A stretch of DNA of 64,000 bases from NCBI GenBank assembly GCA_002722245.1, contig PBLA01000018.1:62001-126000 (forward strand), read 5' to 3'. The stretch comes from Flavobacteriales bacterium. Lineage in GTDB: Bacteria > Bacteroidota > Bacteroidia > Flavobacteriales_C > GCA-002722245. Position numbers and translations under genes: made by a program. This document shows, in pieces, positions 8,309 through 17,532 of the stretch (position 1 is the stretch's first letter; each line of letters starts with the position of its first letter). The notes under the pieces were generated by a model. It worked only from the letters and a program-made list of their open reading frames with translations. It was not told the DNA's origin and searched no databases.

Positions 8309-10099
8309 ATGAAATTCTCTCTTACAGTTCTCATCACTTTCCTTACTTTTCTAAGTTTTTCCCAATCTAAAACAGACGCTAAGGCTGCTAAAGAATATTT
8401 TATAAATAAATATCCAAATGGTAAAAAAGAAGCCGAAGGAAATTATATAAATGGAAAAGAACAAGGAAAGTGGCAATATTGGCATCCAAACGGGCAAATT
8501 AAACAAGAGAGTCACTACAGAGCAGGTCGACTGCATGGAATGACAACCTATTACTACCCAAATGGAGAAAAAAAAGACCAAGGTATTTTTGTGGCTGGAA
8601 AAAGGAATGGAAAATATACAAGTTGGTATTCCAATAAAAATGTAAAAATTCAAGGAGAGTATTCTAAGGATCAAAAAATTGGAAAATGGATCAGTTATTA
8701 TGAAAATGGCAATAAAGAATGGGAAGGTTTTTTTAAAAATGACAAACGAGACAGTTCTTTTCATTTTTGGTTTAGAACAGGAGATAAATTCAAAGAATCC
8801 TATTACACAATGGGATATGATAGTGTAATCGCTGGATGGGATAAAAAAGGGAATCAAACAATCATAAATGGAGATGGAAATCTTATGGAGTTTTATCAAG
8901 ATGGAGCGCCAAAAGGAAAACTAACGTATCATAAGGGAAAAGTTCATGGAGAAATCATTAAATGGTACGAAAACGGAAAAGTGTGGTATCAGGCTGAATT
9001 TAATAAAGGAAAAAAAGATGGTATTTATCGAGTGTATTATGTAAACGGTCAAATTAAAGATTCATCACAATATGTGAATGGAAAAGAGCATGGCAAGTTT
9101 CATTCCTACCGATTGGACGGAAGCCTTGAAAGTATTGGATATTTTAAACAAGGGATCGAAGACAGTACATGGGTTTGGTATGAAAAAGGTAAAAAAAGAA
9201 TTGTTGGTAGGTTTAAAAATGGTTTACGACATGGAAAATGGGTATTTAATTATCCTGGAACAGAAAATATTGAACACATTGCTTTTTTTAAAAATGGACT
9301 AAAGGATGGAAAATGGGAATACAATTATGAAACGGGCGAGAAACTGAGAGTTGCTAACTTTAAGAACGATCTTCGAAATGGAAAATGGTCCGTATTCTAC
9401 AAAAATGGAAAAAAAGACCATGAGGGAAAATTCAAGAATGATAAAGAGAATGGTGTTTGGACCTCATGGTACCCCAATGGAAAAGAAAATGAAAAAGGAA
9501 CATTTAATATGGGAATTATGGACGGTAAATGGGTAGGTTTTTATGAGAATGGTAATCAAAAGTTTATTTCGAATTATCAAAACGGCATCAAACATGGGAT
9601 GTATATAAAGTTTTACTCAAATGGAAGAACTGGTATAAAAGAAACCTATAATAATGGCCAGCTAGAAGGGGAATATGAAGCATGGCATGATCAAGGGATA
9701 TTTTTGAGAGAAAAAGGTCAATACAAGCTTATTAAAATGGATAAAGATACCGTTCGAAATAATCTTGATACCGTTTTAGTGAATAAAAAAGGGGATACAT
9801 TAAAGATCAAAAAAGATCCTATTGCGGCCTTCCGTTCTCAACAAAATCAATCGGTAAAACATGGTCAGTGGATTGTTTATTTTGATGGTACAGATATTCC
9901 GTACCAAAAAGTAAATTATTCAAAAGGAAGATATGATGGTGTTTTTACTACCTACTGGAGTAATGGAAAAATACAAAGCTCTATTACTTATCAAAATGGC
10001 AGAAAAAACGGTATCGCTAAATTTTATTCCAAAGAACAAAAACTAGCTGCAAAAATAAAGTACATCAAGGACAATGAAATTTGGAAAAAGAAATTTTAA
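8309..10099 (+). CDS. exported MORN/YwqK-repeat protein
   Basis: The 596-aa protein starts with a signal peptide (about residues 1-19, ending FSQS) and then consists almost entirely of about 20 repeats of 22-24 residues of the type GKW-x2-YY-x-NGK-x3-EG-x-FKNG. These are MORN-like repeats, grouped in databases as toxin-antitoxin YwqK family antitoxin; that name has no functional support here. The repeats form an elongated beta-hairpin stack, probably periplasmic or outer-membrane associated. There is a non-repeat insert at about residues 480-510. It is convergent with the giant coiled-coil gene, with 37 bases between their ends and no clear terminator. Confidence 0.85.
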   Translation: MKFSLTVLITFLTFLSFSQSKTDAKAAKEYFINKYPNGKKEAEGNYINGKEQGKWQYWHPNGQIKQESHYRAGRLHGMTTYYYPNGEKKDQGIFVAGKRNGKYTSWYSNKNVKIQGEYSKDQKIGKWISYYENGNKEWEGFFKNDKRDSSFHFWFRTGDKFKESYYTMGYDSVIAGWDKKGNQTIINGDGNLMEFYQDGAPKGKLTYHKGKVHGEIIKWYENGKVWYQAEFNKGKKDGIYRVYYVNGQIKDSSQYVNGKEHGKFHSYRLDGSLESIGYFKQGIEDSTWVWYEKGKKRIVGRFKNGLRHGKWVFNYPGTENIEHIAFFKNGLKDGKWEYNYETGEKLRVANFKNDLRNGKWSVFYKNGKKDHEGKFKNDKENGVWTSWYPNGKENEKGTFNMGIMDGKWVGFYENGNQKFISNYQNGIKHGMYIKFYSNGRTGIKETYNNGQLEGEYEAWHDQGIFLREKGQYKLIKMDKDTVRNNLDTVLVNKKGDTLKIKKDPIAAFRSQQNQSVKHGQWIVYFDGTDIPYQKVNYSKGRYDGVFTTYWSNGKIQSSITYQNGRKNGIAKFYSKEQKLAAKIKYIKDNEIWKKKF

Positions 10100-10136
10100 C
10101 GTTTCATTCCATTTTAACCAAACCTAAATATTTCTT

Positions 10137-13100
10137 CTAGTATTTTGTTTCTGAATCAAAACGCATTTTGGTAATGGCAACACCATTTCTAAAATAATAT
10201 GCTGCACCCCAACTATACATTACCATTTTATAAATATCAACCTCGCCATCTTTACTAACAATGTATTTCTTAATCGTCCGATTGTTTTCGTAGATAATTT
10301 CTTCATGAATACCCTCTGGCAATTGACGTTGAAGCTCCTCCATTTGGGATTCTAGTTCAGCCTGGTCTGCTCCTGTTGAGGCATTTTTATATTGCTTTTT
10401 CATCAACTCTATACGGGTGGCTATTTCATCGGGACTCAACGTTTCATCTGCTTTTCGCTTCTCCTCTTCCTTCATAAATTTTTCCTTCTGCGTAGCGGCC
10501 AACATTAAATCAGCATTGTACTCATCTTCCTTCTTCGAAATATTAACTGTAATCTCTTCTAATTCTTTTTGTGTTGCAGCAATTGACTTTTCAATCTGAT
10601 TATACTGAATTATTAAAATTCGATTGAGTTCTTTTGCGTCTACTGTTGTAGTATCTAAATTTCTAATTCGCTCCTCCAGTACCGCAATCTTTTGTCGATA
10701 AATATTAAGCTGACGCTCTTTCCCTAATCGATGTAAATAATTTTCTTTCACCTTCAATTTAATTTCTAAAGCTTCCTTTCTCAACTTCGTTCCTTCTGCA
10801 CGCTTTTCTATTCTTTTTACATGCGTATAACTCTTCGCTTGAAAATCAGCACGATTTCCTGCTTGATTCTTTCGAACATAATCTTGTAGAAGAGGTAATT
10901 CTGCGGATTTTAAATCGGCAATTTCCACCTCTAAAGTTTTCGTTTTTTTCTCTCGAGTAGTAATTCCTGCCTGAAGTGGAGCCAAACGCTCTGCGATTAA
11001 CTTTGCCTCATTGGATAAGGAATCACGCATTCTACTCGCTGCATTTCTTCGCGCCAACATTTGTTTTTGAATTTTCTCGGTTGCAACTCTTTTCTCTTCT
11101 CTTGAGAGTGCTGCGCGTTTTGCCGCTTCTATCTTTCTGTCAAGTATTCTTTTTTCTTTAATGGCTAAATCCAATTCTTTATTTGCTTCAACCAATGCTT
11201 TTTTCTTTTTCGCATCAATTTTACGTTGTTCAGCTAGCGCTCTTTTTTTGAGTTCTTCCTTGAATTTATCTTTTTTATTTTGCTCTCTTGCTTTTTGAGC
11301 ATCTATAGACAAACGAGTCCATTCATCAGCTTTTTTTCTATTTTCCGCTTGTATACTATCGGCAATTGCCTTTCTTTTTTGAGCTTGTTCGTTAATGTAA
11401 CGTTCATCGTCTTTAGATAAAGTAGATTCCACTTTAATATTTTTAAGGGCTTCCTCCTCTTCCTTATTTTTTTTGTCCAAATACTTTCGTTCCCTTTTTC
11501 TGCGCTCCTCTAGTTTTCGCTCCTCTTCTAAGTAATCCATCATTTCTTTTTCAATCGCATCATCCACTCCTTTCTTTTTGTCAATGCGATCCATTTGCTT
11601 TTGTAGTTTACGCATTGCTTTTTCAAGTTTTTCCTTTCTGATTCGATCCTCTTCCTCTAAATCCATTTCCAAATCTTCTTTTTCTTTTAACGCAGCCATC
11701 TCAGACTCCATCTTTTCCTGACGTATTCTAAAGGCCTCTTTTTGAGCTTTTATCGCAGCTTTTTTATTCTTTATTTGTTGCTTCATCTCCTCTTTTTGAG
11801 CCTCTGCAACACGATCCATAAATGCTAATTTTTCAGCTCGATCTTTTTCTGCTTTCTCTCTACTTTGCTTGGCTTTAAGCGCAGCATTTTTTATTCTTTG
11901 CTCTCTTCGCTCGGCCATCTCTTTTCTTTGTTGCTTGTCTTTAATTTTGCGGAGAAGTTCTTCCGTTTTGTCATCGCTCGCAGTATTCGGATTGGGAAGT
12001 CTGGCACCTAAAAGTTTATCTAATTCAGCCTGTTTCTTGCTCATATTCTCGGATATTGTTTTCACTTCTGCTTTGTATTTACCAACTTTCCTTGTGAGTA
12101 CATTTTGCTTAATGACATCATTTACGTCGCCCTTTTCTTTAATTTGAGTTAATTCCTTTTCTGTTGAGGCTAAATCATCTCTCTTCTTATTTACATCAAT
12201 ACCAAGCAATCGAATTTCTTCTTTCAATTCCATTATCTTAAGCTCTCTTTTGCTTAATTTTTTTTGATTAATTTTTGATGCGCTCTCTTCTTGTTGGGCC
12301 TCCAATTTTTTAGCTGCAATTTTTAACGCTTTCTTCTTTGCTCTTGCTACCAACTCTTTTTGCTTAATTTCTGCTTTAGTTTCTGCAATCCTTCTTTTAG
12401 CGGTTAGGGTTTTATTGGCATCTGCAATAATTGATTGTTGTTTTTTACGATCCTTTTTTATTTTTTCTTTGATGGCCTCAATCTTTTCTTCCTCTGACAG
12501 TTTTTTTGGTTTTTTATTCACCTCTCTAGCCGCTTTCTCTTTTGTTTTTATCTTTTCCTTATTAAGCTTTTTTTGCGCTTTAAAATCTTTTTCTTTCGCG
12601 TTTATCAAAGCCCAATCCTGTTTAGCCTCCTTCTCCAAAACGATTTTCATCGAATCAGCATACAATTGAGATCTTGATTTTTTTGCATTTTTTTTCCGAG
12701 TTTTCGCTTTATCTTTTTGGTTTTTCTTGTTGATTTTATCTTGTATTTTTTTCAAATTATCTATCTCTCCATTTAATCGCTCACGCTCCTTAACCAATTT
12801 CATTTTATTTTCTTTTGAGAGCTTCTCATTATTCAATTTTAAATCTATTTCAGCTTTGTCTGCTTCTCTTTCCAAAGCAGCAATTCTTGCTTTTTCAATT
12901 TTAGCTTTTCTTTGCTCTTCCAAACGTCGTTTTTGTTCCCGCTTCAAATCCATCTTCTCCTGCTCTGCTTTATCTCTACTTGCCTGAAGATCTCTGGCCG
13001 CTTTATCTTTTAGTATTTGTTCTTTTCTTTTTTTAGTCTTTTTCAAAAGTTCTACTTTCTCTGCCAACAACTTTTCTTTCTCTACCATTCTTACGCGTCT

Positions 13101-16100
13101 CAACTCATCTTCCAGTGCTTGCTTTTTTTTCTCTGCTCTTAATCGAGCTTTGCGTTTTTTAGCCATTAACTTTCGCTTAAGTTTTTCTTTTTTCAATCGA
13201 GCATTTCGTTCTTCAGGGCTTTCTAAATTTGCATATGCTTTTGCGAGTTTAGCGGCTTCTAATTTTTCTTTTGCATTGGCTACATTATCTTTATTCACAC
13301 TAATTGTTTTCTTTTTTGCAGCATAATATTTTTGTTTTACTTTACGGTGCTCATCCCTCAAGTTTCGGAGCTCTTCTGTTATTCGTTTAATCTCATCCTC
13401 TTTTTCTTTAATTTTCTCTTCTTTTTCCTCCCGCTCAACAACAACTTGAATACCTGACAATCCTGACTCATTGAGTTCGTTGAGTGAATTTTCCACAATC
13501 GCCTTTGATTCTTTCTCTACTTTTAATTGTTCCTCCAGCTCTTTTATCCGCTTATCAAGTAAAGCCATATTGGATTTCAACTTACTATTTGTTCTATTTT
13601 TATTTTTGGCTTCATCCTCTCTGCGTTTTACATCCGCTTCTGCCTCTGCCATTTCCTCTTCAGCTTTTTTTAGGTTTTCGGCCAATCTTTTTTTCACGGC
13701 TTTTTGATACTCCTCAATGATGAGCAATTTCTCTCTCTTTTTAGGATCCCATTTTTTAATTGGTCTTCCTTCTTTGTATTCTCGAATCACGCGCTCTTGG
13801 AAGGTTTCATTGGGATTTTTTGATGCTGAATTCGCATTTTTTATCGAGTTTAGAAGTTGTTGCTTTCGTTCAGCTTTCGCTTTTTTAATTTGATTTAACT
13901 TTTCTTGCTCTTTTGCTGTTTTCGCCTCTTGCGCAGCACTAGCCTCTGCATTTTCTTTTGCTAACTTTTCAATCGTCTGATCAAACTTCCCTGGTTTCTT
14001 TGTCTTGGATTCTGCAATTCTTTCTTGCTTTTTTTGTTCATCACTTACAGCTCCCTGTACAACTTTATTTTTTACAACCATTTCTTTTGCATCAGAGGAG
14101 TTATTCACCTTCTTCAAGCGCTCCTCATCTTGTTTTTTTTCTTCTGCAATTAAAGCTTTTCGCTGTTGCTTAATTTCATTACGTTTTCGTTTTTCCTCTG
14201 CTTTAGTTTCTTTGGCTCTTTTCTTAGCAGATAATGTAAGTTTTTTAACTTCCAACTTATCACTTTCCTTAAGTGCTTTTTTCTGCTCAATAAGTAATTG
14301 TTTTTCTCGTTGTAACTTACGCTTTTCAGCCCGCTGATTGATTTTTTCTTGAGTTAATTCAAGAGCTGATTTTTCCTGAACGGTTTCTATTTTTTTTGGG
14401 GGTGACGCTTTCTTTTCTTGAACTTGTTGCTTTACCTCAGCTATTTTCTCTGTTTTTACCTTGTTCGCTTTCTCTTTTTGCTTTTGCTCCTTCGTTTTAG
14501 GGGCTTTTTCTAATTGTTTCTTTTTAGCAGCAACAGGTTCTTTAATCTCCTTTATGGCTTTATTCTGTTGCTCTTTTTCTTTTGCGATTTGAATGGCTTC
14601 TTGTTTTTTTAGCGCTTTAATTTTTTCTCGTTCAATAGCTTTTGCCTTTAGTGCTTCTGCTTTCTTTACTTTTGCATCAGCATCAAGAGAATCTTGTAAT
14701 TGTTTGGTCCTAAATTTAATTGCTTGCAAAGAATCTTTTCTGGCTAAATCCATTTGTCGAATCCGCTGCTTCTCTTCTAATTTTTTCTGTTCGAGCGCTC
14801 TTTTTTCTGCCAACTTCTTTTGTTTTTCTTCTCTTTGAAGTCTACGCTGCTCCTCCTTTTGCAGAAGTATTTGACGCTTTTCTGCCAACTTTTTTTGTTC
14901 TTCTTTTATTTTTTCAGCCTCTGCCTGTTGAGCTGCTTCAAGGCCCTCTTTAGAGGCATCAACTTTCTCCTCTAACTTTTGCTGATAAGCAGCCATAGCT
15001 CGTTCTTTTTTCTCCAAGTCCTTTTGGTACTTTATTACCTCTTTTTTGGCTCTTTTCTGAATTTCCAATTGACGTCGTTGTTCATCCGTCATATTTTTTC
15101 TTCTTAAGTCTTCCTCACTTAATGCTTTTTTCTCTTGACGAGAAGCATAATCTTCTCCTTCTTTATCGAGACGTGCATCAATTTTATCCTGCGTATTTTC
15201 TTCTCTTTTTTGACGCTCCAATGAATCCTTTTCTTGCGCAAAACGCTGATTCATTTTTTCTCTATTTTCTTTCCCTTTTATTTTTTCTTTTTTAATTTCT
15301 TTTTTCAGCTTGCTGGCCTTTTCTTTTAATTTTTCTACCTGCTCAGCTCGTTTCTTCATTCGGTCTGCAAACTCAGCATCTTTTCTTGCTTTTTCGGCGG
15401 CTAAATTTGCTTTTTCTTGTGCTTCCCTTAAACGTTCTGAATTTCTTTTTTCTTCTGCTTTCTTTTTAGCAGCTTCATAGGCTAATTTTTTCTTCGCTAA
15501 CGCTTCACGCTTTTGAATTTCAGCGTTCATTCTTTCTTCTTTTTTTGCTGTCCGCTCTTTCGCTTTTTGATTTTTTGCCAATTCCGTCTTTTTATATTTT
15601 TCAACTTGCTTAGAAAGGGCTTCTTCCTCCTTCTCGCGACGCTCCTCATCCTTTCGTTTTTCTTCTGCTAATTTCCTCTCTGCTTTGGCAAGTTTTTTAT
15701 GTTGGGCTATAATTTGCTTGTTTCGTTCTTCAAATATTTTGGCCTGTATCATTGCTCTTTTTTGCTCCGCCGCTTGCCTTTCATATTCGATTTGTGCTGC
15801 CTTTTCTTCGCGTTCATTTTGCTCACTAATTCGAGCTTGGTTTTTAGCGTCTAATTTGGCTTGATATTTTGCCCTCATCTGACGCTCTCGATCCATGGCC
15901 TTTCTTTTGAAGTTCTCTAATTCTTTTTTCTCTTTGACCTCTTTCTTTAATAGTTCGACTTGTCTTTTAAATCGATCTTTATCTAGTTTTTTTCTTTTCG
16001 CGGCAGCATCTTTTAATCGTTCTCTTTTTGATTCCGCTTGTGCAGTCCTTCTTTTTAATTCTGCTAATTTTTTTCGTTGAAGCTCTTTTTGCTTTCGCAT

Positions 16101-16877
16101 CTCTGCCTTTCTTTTCTCGGCAGCTCGCTGGGCCTCAATTTTTGCTATTTCCTTATCGGCAGCGGTTTGCGCTTTTTTTCGTTCTTTCTCCTTATTGTTT
16201 TCTAACTCAACCTCATCTACCTTCTTCTGAGTTTGAGCTTTGGCTTTGGCATATTCTTCCTGTTGTTTTTTTGCCAGCTGAGCCTTTCGTTCTATTTCTT
16301 GTTGCTGACGTTCTATCTCATTCTCTTTTTCCTCAAGAATTCTTTTTTTAGCTTCGGCCTGTTTTTCTGCCGCATCCTGTTCCTCTAGGAACCTTTTTTC
16401 TAAGTCGTCAAGTTCACGTTGAGCCTCTCTTTCTTCCTCTAATCTTTTTTGTTCTTTTTCCTTTGCTCGCTCCGCCTCTTTCGCCTTAATGGCTTCTCTT
16501 CTTTTTTCCATCTCTAGCTGAGCGGCCTTGATACGCTGACGTTCACTTTCTTCTCTTTTCGCTTTTGCTAAAGCGGCTGCCTTTTTTGCCTCCTCTTTTC
16601 TTTGATATTCTTTCGCTAATTCAATTTCCTTTTTTAATTGTTCCTCTCTGTATTTTTTAGCCAATTCTTTTTGTCGAATCAACTTTTTATATTCTTCTTC
16701 TTCTTTCTTTCTTTGTAGTTCTCTTTCTTGTCGCTCTTTTTTGAGTTGTTCTTTACGTTCTTTGAGCTTCTTTTTAATATCATCCCCTCCCGATTGCGCA
16801 TAACCTTGTTGTGATACCAACAGGAGCAGTATCACCATTAATAATTTAGATAGATATCTTAAACAAAATCTCTTCAC
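10137..16877 (-). CDS. giant exported coiled-coil protein (2246 aa)
   Basis: This is the longest gene in the window. From a GTG start at 16877 the product begins with an N-terminal signal (hydrophobic core LLMVILLLLV, cleavage near GYAQ). It continues as about 2150 residues of Lys/Glu/Arg/Ala/Gln-rich, almost unbroken helix with heptad character and KKEEEEYKK-like low-complexity runs. A last block of about 60 residues looks folded: EEIIYENNRTIKKYIVSKDG, then VDIYK, WGAAYYFRNG and ITKMRF. No known domain is recognised. An in-frame ATG at residue 14 is an alternative start but would damage the signal. Many long frames on the other strand are shadows of its codon bias. A periplasm-spanning rod or tether is an inference. 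Confidence 0.85.
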   Translation of the reverse strand: MKRFCLRYLSKLLMVILLLLVSQQGYAQSGGDDIKKKLKERKEQLKKERQERELQRKKEEEEYKKLIRQKELAKKYREEQLKKEIELAKEYQRKEEAKKAAALAKAKREESERQRIKAAQLEMEKRREAIKAKEAERAKEKEQKRLEEEREAQRELDDLEKRFLEEQDAAEKQAEAKKRILEEKENEIERQQQEIERKAQLAKKQQEEYAKAKAQTQKKVDEVELENNKEKERKKAQTAADKEIAKIEAQRAAEKRKAEMRKQKELQRKKLAELKRRTAQAESKRERLKDAAAKRKKLDKDRFKRQVELLKKEVKEKKELENFKRKAMDRERQMRAKYQAKLDAKNQARISEQNEREEKAAQIEYERQAAEQKRAMIQAKIFEERNKQIIAQHKKLAKAERKLAEEKRKDEERREKEEEALSKQVEKYKKTELAKNQKAKERTAKKEERMNAEIQKREALAKKKLAYEAAKKKAEEKRNSERLREAQEKANLAAEKARKDAEFADRMKKRAEQVEKLKEKASKLKKEIKKEKIKGKENREKMNQRFAQEKDSLERQKREENTQDKIDARLDKEGEDYASRQEKKALSEEDLRRKNMTDEQRRQLEIQKRAKKEVIKYQKDLEKKERAMAAYQQKLEEKVDASKEGLEAAQQAEAEKIKEEQKKLAEKRQILLQKEEQRRLQREEKQKKLAEKRALEQKKLEEKQRIRQMDLARKDSLQAIKFRTKQLQDSLDADAKVKKAEALKAKAIEREKIKALKKQEAIQIAKEKEQQNKAIKEIKEPVAAKKKQLEKAPKTKEQKQKEKANKVKTEKIAEVKQQVQEKKASPPKKIETVQEKSALELTQEKINQRAEKRKLQREKQLLIEQKKALKESDKLEVKKLTLSAKKRAKETKAEEKRKRNEIKQQRKALIAEEKKQDEERLKKVNNSSDAKEMVVKNKVVQGAVSDEQKKQERIAESKTKKPGKFDQTIEKLAKENAEASAAQEAKTAKEQEKLNQIKKAKAERKQQLLNSIKNANSASKNPNETFQERVIREYKEGRPIKKWDPKKREKLLIIEEYQKAVKKRLAENLKKAEEEMAEAEADVKRREDEAKNKNRTNSKLKSNMALLDKRIKELEEQLKVEKESKAIVENSLNELNESGLSGIQVVVEREEKEEKIKEKEDEIKRITEELRNLRDEHRKVKQKYYAAKKKTISVNKDNVANAKEKLEAAKLAKAYANLESPEERNARLKKEKLKRKLMAKKRKARLRAEKKKQALEDELRRVRMVEKEKLLAEKVELLKKTKKRKEQILKDKAARDLQASRDKAEQEKMDLKREQKRRLEEQRKAKIEKARIAALEREADKAEIDLKLNNEKLSKENKMKLVKERERLNGEIDNLKKIQDKINKKNQKDKAKTRKKNAKKSRSQLYADSMKIVLEKEAKQDWALINAKEKDFKAQKKLNKEKIKTKEKAAREVNKKPKKLSEEEKIEAIKEKIKKDRKKQQSIIADANKTLTAKRRIAETKAEIKQKELVARAKKKALKIAAKKLEAQQEESASKINQKKLSKRELKIMELKEEIRLLGIDVNKKRDDLASTEKELTQIKEKGDVNDVIKQNVLTRKVGKYKAEVKTISENMSKKQAELDKLLGARLPNPNTASDDKTEELLRKIKDKQQRKEMAERREQRIKNAALKAKQSREKAEKDRAEKLAFMDRVAEAQKEEMKQQIKNKKAAIKAQKEAFRIRQEKMESEMAALKEKEDLEMDLEEEDRIRKEKLEKAMRKLQKQMDRIDKKKGVDDAIEKEMMDYLEEERKLEERRKRERKYLDKKNKEEEEALKNIKVESTLSKDDERYINEQAQKRKAIADSIQAENRKKADEWTRLSIDAQKAREQNKKDKFKEELKKRALAEQRKIDAKKKKALVEANKELDLAIKEKRILDRKIEAAKRAALSREEKRVATEKIQKQMLARRNAASRMRDSLSNEAKLIAERLAPLQAGITTREKKTKTLEVEIADLKSAELPLLQDYVRKNQAGNRADFQAKSYTHVKRIEKRAEGTKLRKEALEIKLKVKENYLHRLGKERQLNIYRQKIAVLEERIRNLDTTTVDAKELNRILIIQYNQIEKSIAATQKELEEITVNISKKEDEYNADLMLAATQKEKFMKEEEKRKADETLSPDEIATRIELMKKQYKNASTGADQAELESQMEELQRQLPEGIHEEIIYENNRTIKKYIVSKDGEVDIYKMVMYSWGAAYYFRNGVAITKMRFDSETKY

Positions 16878-17071
16878 AAACGTAGTTTACTCAATCATTT
16901 ACTCTATTTTCATGACCAATATTGCCCTTATTGGTACACGAATCGTTTTACGAAGAAATTGAATAAAAGTTATTCTACAAAAATTATTTCTAGCTATATG
17001 TAGTGTGTCATTAAATTTTTATTCGTAATATTGCACTCCCTTTTTTAGAGGGCTTTTATATTATTATTAAA

Positions 17072-17428
17072 ATGGATTTACTTAGAGAAGTTTCAAACGA
17101 GTTAGTTGAGAAAAAAGAGTGGCCAGAATTTAGTGCTGGTGATACCATTACTGTATACTACGATATCAAAGAAGGAGAAAAAACAAGAACCCAGTTTTTT
17201 CAAGGTGTTGTATTACAAAGAAAAGGTTCAGGAGTTACTGAAACATTTACAATTCGAAAGATTTCTGGAGGAATTGGTGTAGAAAGAATTTTTCCTTTCA
17301 GCTCACCATTCCTTACTAAAATTGAGGTAAACAAGCGAGGTAAAGTAAGAAGAGCTCGTATCTATTACCTTCGTGAAAGAACAGGTAAGTCAGCTCGTAT
17401 TAAAGAGAAAATTATTTTCAATAAATAA
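17072..17428 (+). CDS. rplS: 50S ribosomal protein L19
   Basis: The 118-aa product matches bacterial L19 throughout. It has the [11 protein letters not shown] segment, the conserved [12 protein letters not shown] core, [22 protein letters not shown], and the basic [25 protein letters not shown]-terminal region that contacts rRNA at the 30S-50S interface. It is not next to trmD/rimM, so it is a single-gene unit here, closed by a strong terminator. It is the clearest housekeeping marker in this part of the window. Confidence 0.98.
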   Translation: MDLLREVSNELVEKKEWPEFSAGDTITVYYDIKEGEKTRTQFFQGVVLQRKGSGVTETFTIRKISGGIGVERIFPFSSPFLTKIEVNKRGKVRRARIYYLRERTGKSARIKEKIIFNK

Positions 17429-17448
17429 TTGTGACATAGAACTATGTT

Positions 17449-17480
17449 AAAGCCGTTTGCTGTGCAAACGGCTTTTTTTT
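17449..17480 (+). terminator. rho-independent terminator of rplS
   Basis: A 10-bp perfect stem AGCCGTTTGC / GCAAACGGCT with a 3-base TGT loop (17451-17473) is followed by a run of eight T. It starts 20 bases after the rplS stop codon. Confidence 0.92.
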
Positions 17481-17532
17481 GTGAAAAACACCCATATATC
17501 GAAGGTATTAAATAACAGAGTAATTTAGTAAT

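Noticed and set aside
8309..10099. Regular repeats in the MORN gene that could be taken for a CRISPR or tandem DNA array
   Set aside because: The repeats are conserved as protein with variable DNA, are all in one reading frame, and have no spacer structure.
8309..10099. YwqK antitoxin label for the MORN-repeat protein
   Set aside because: No toxin gene is adjacent and the protein is exported; the label is only a database name for the repeat.
10417..16351. Many long plus-strand frames opposite the giant coiled-coil gene
   Set aside because: They are Phe/Ser/Leu-rich mirror images of Lys/Glu/Arg codons on the real strand, have no start signals or known motifs, and overlap a continuous 2246-codon frame with a signal peptide.
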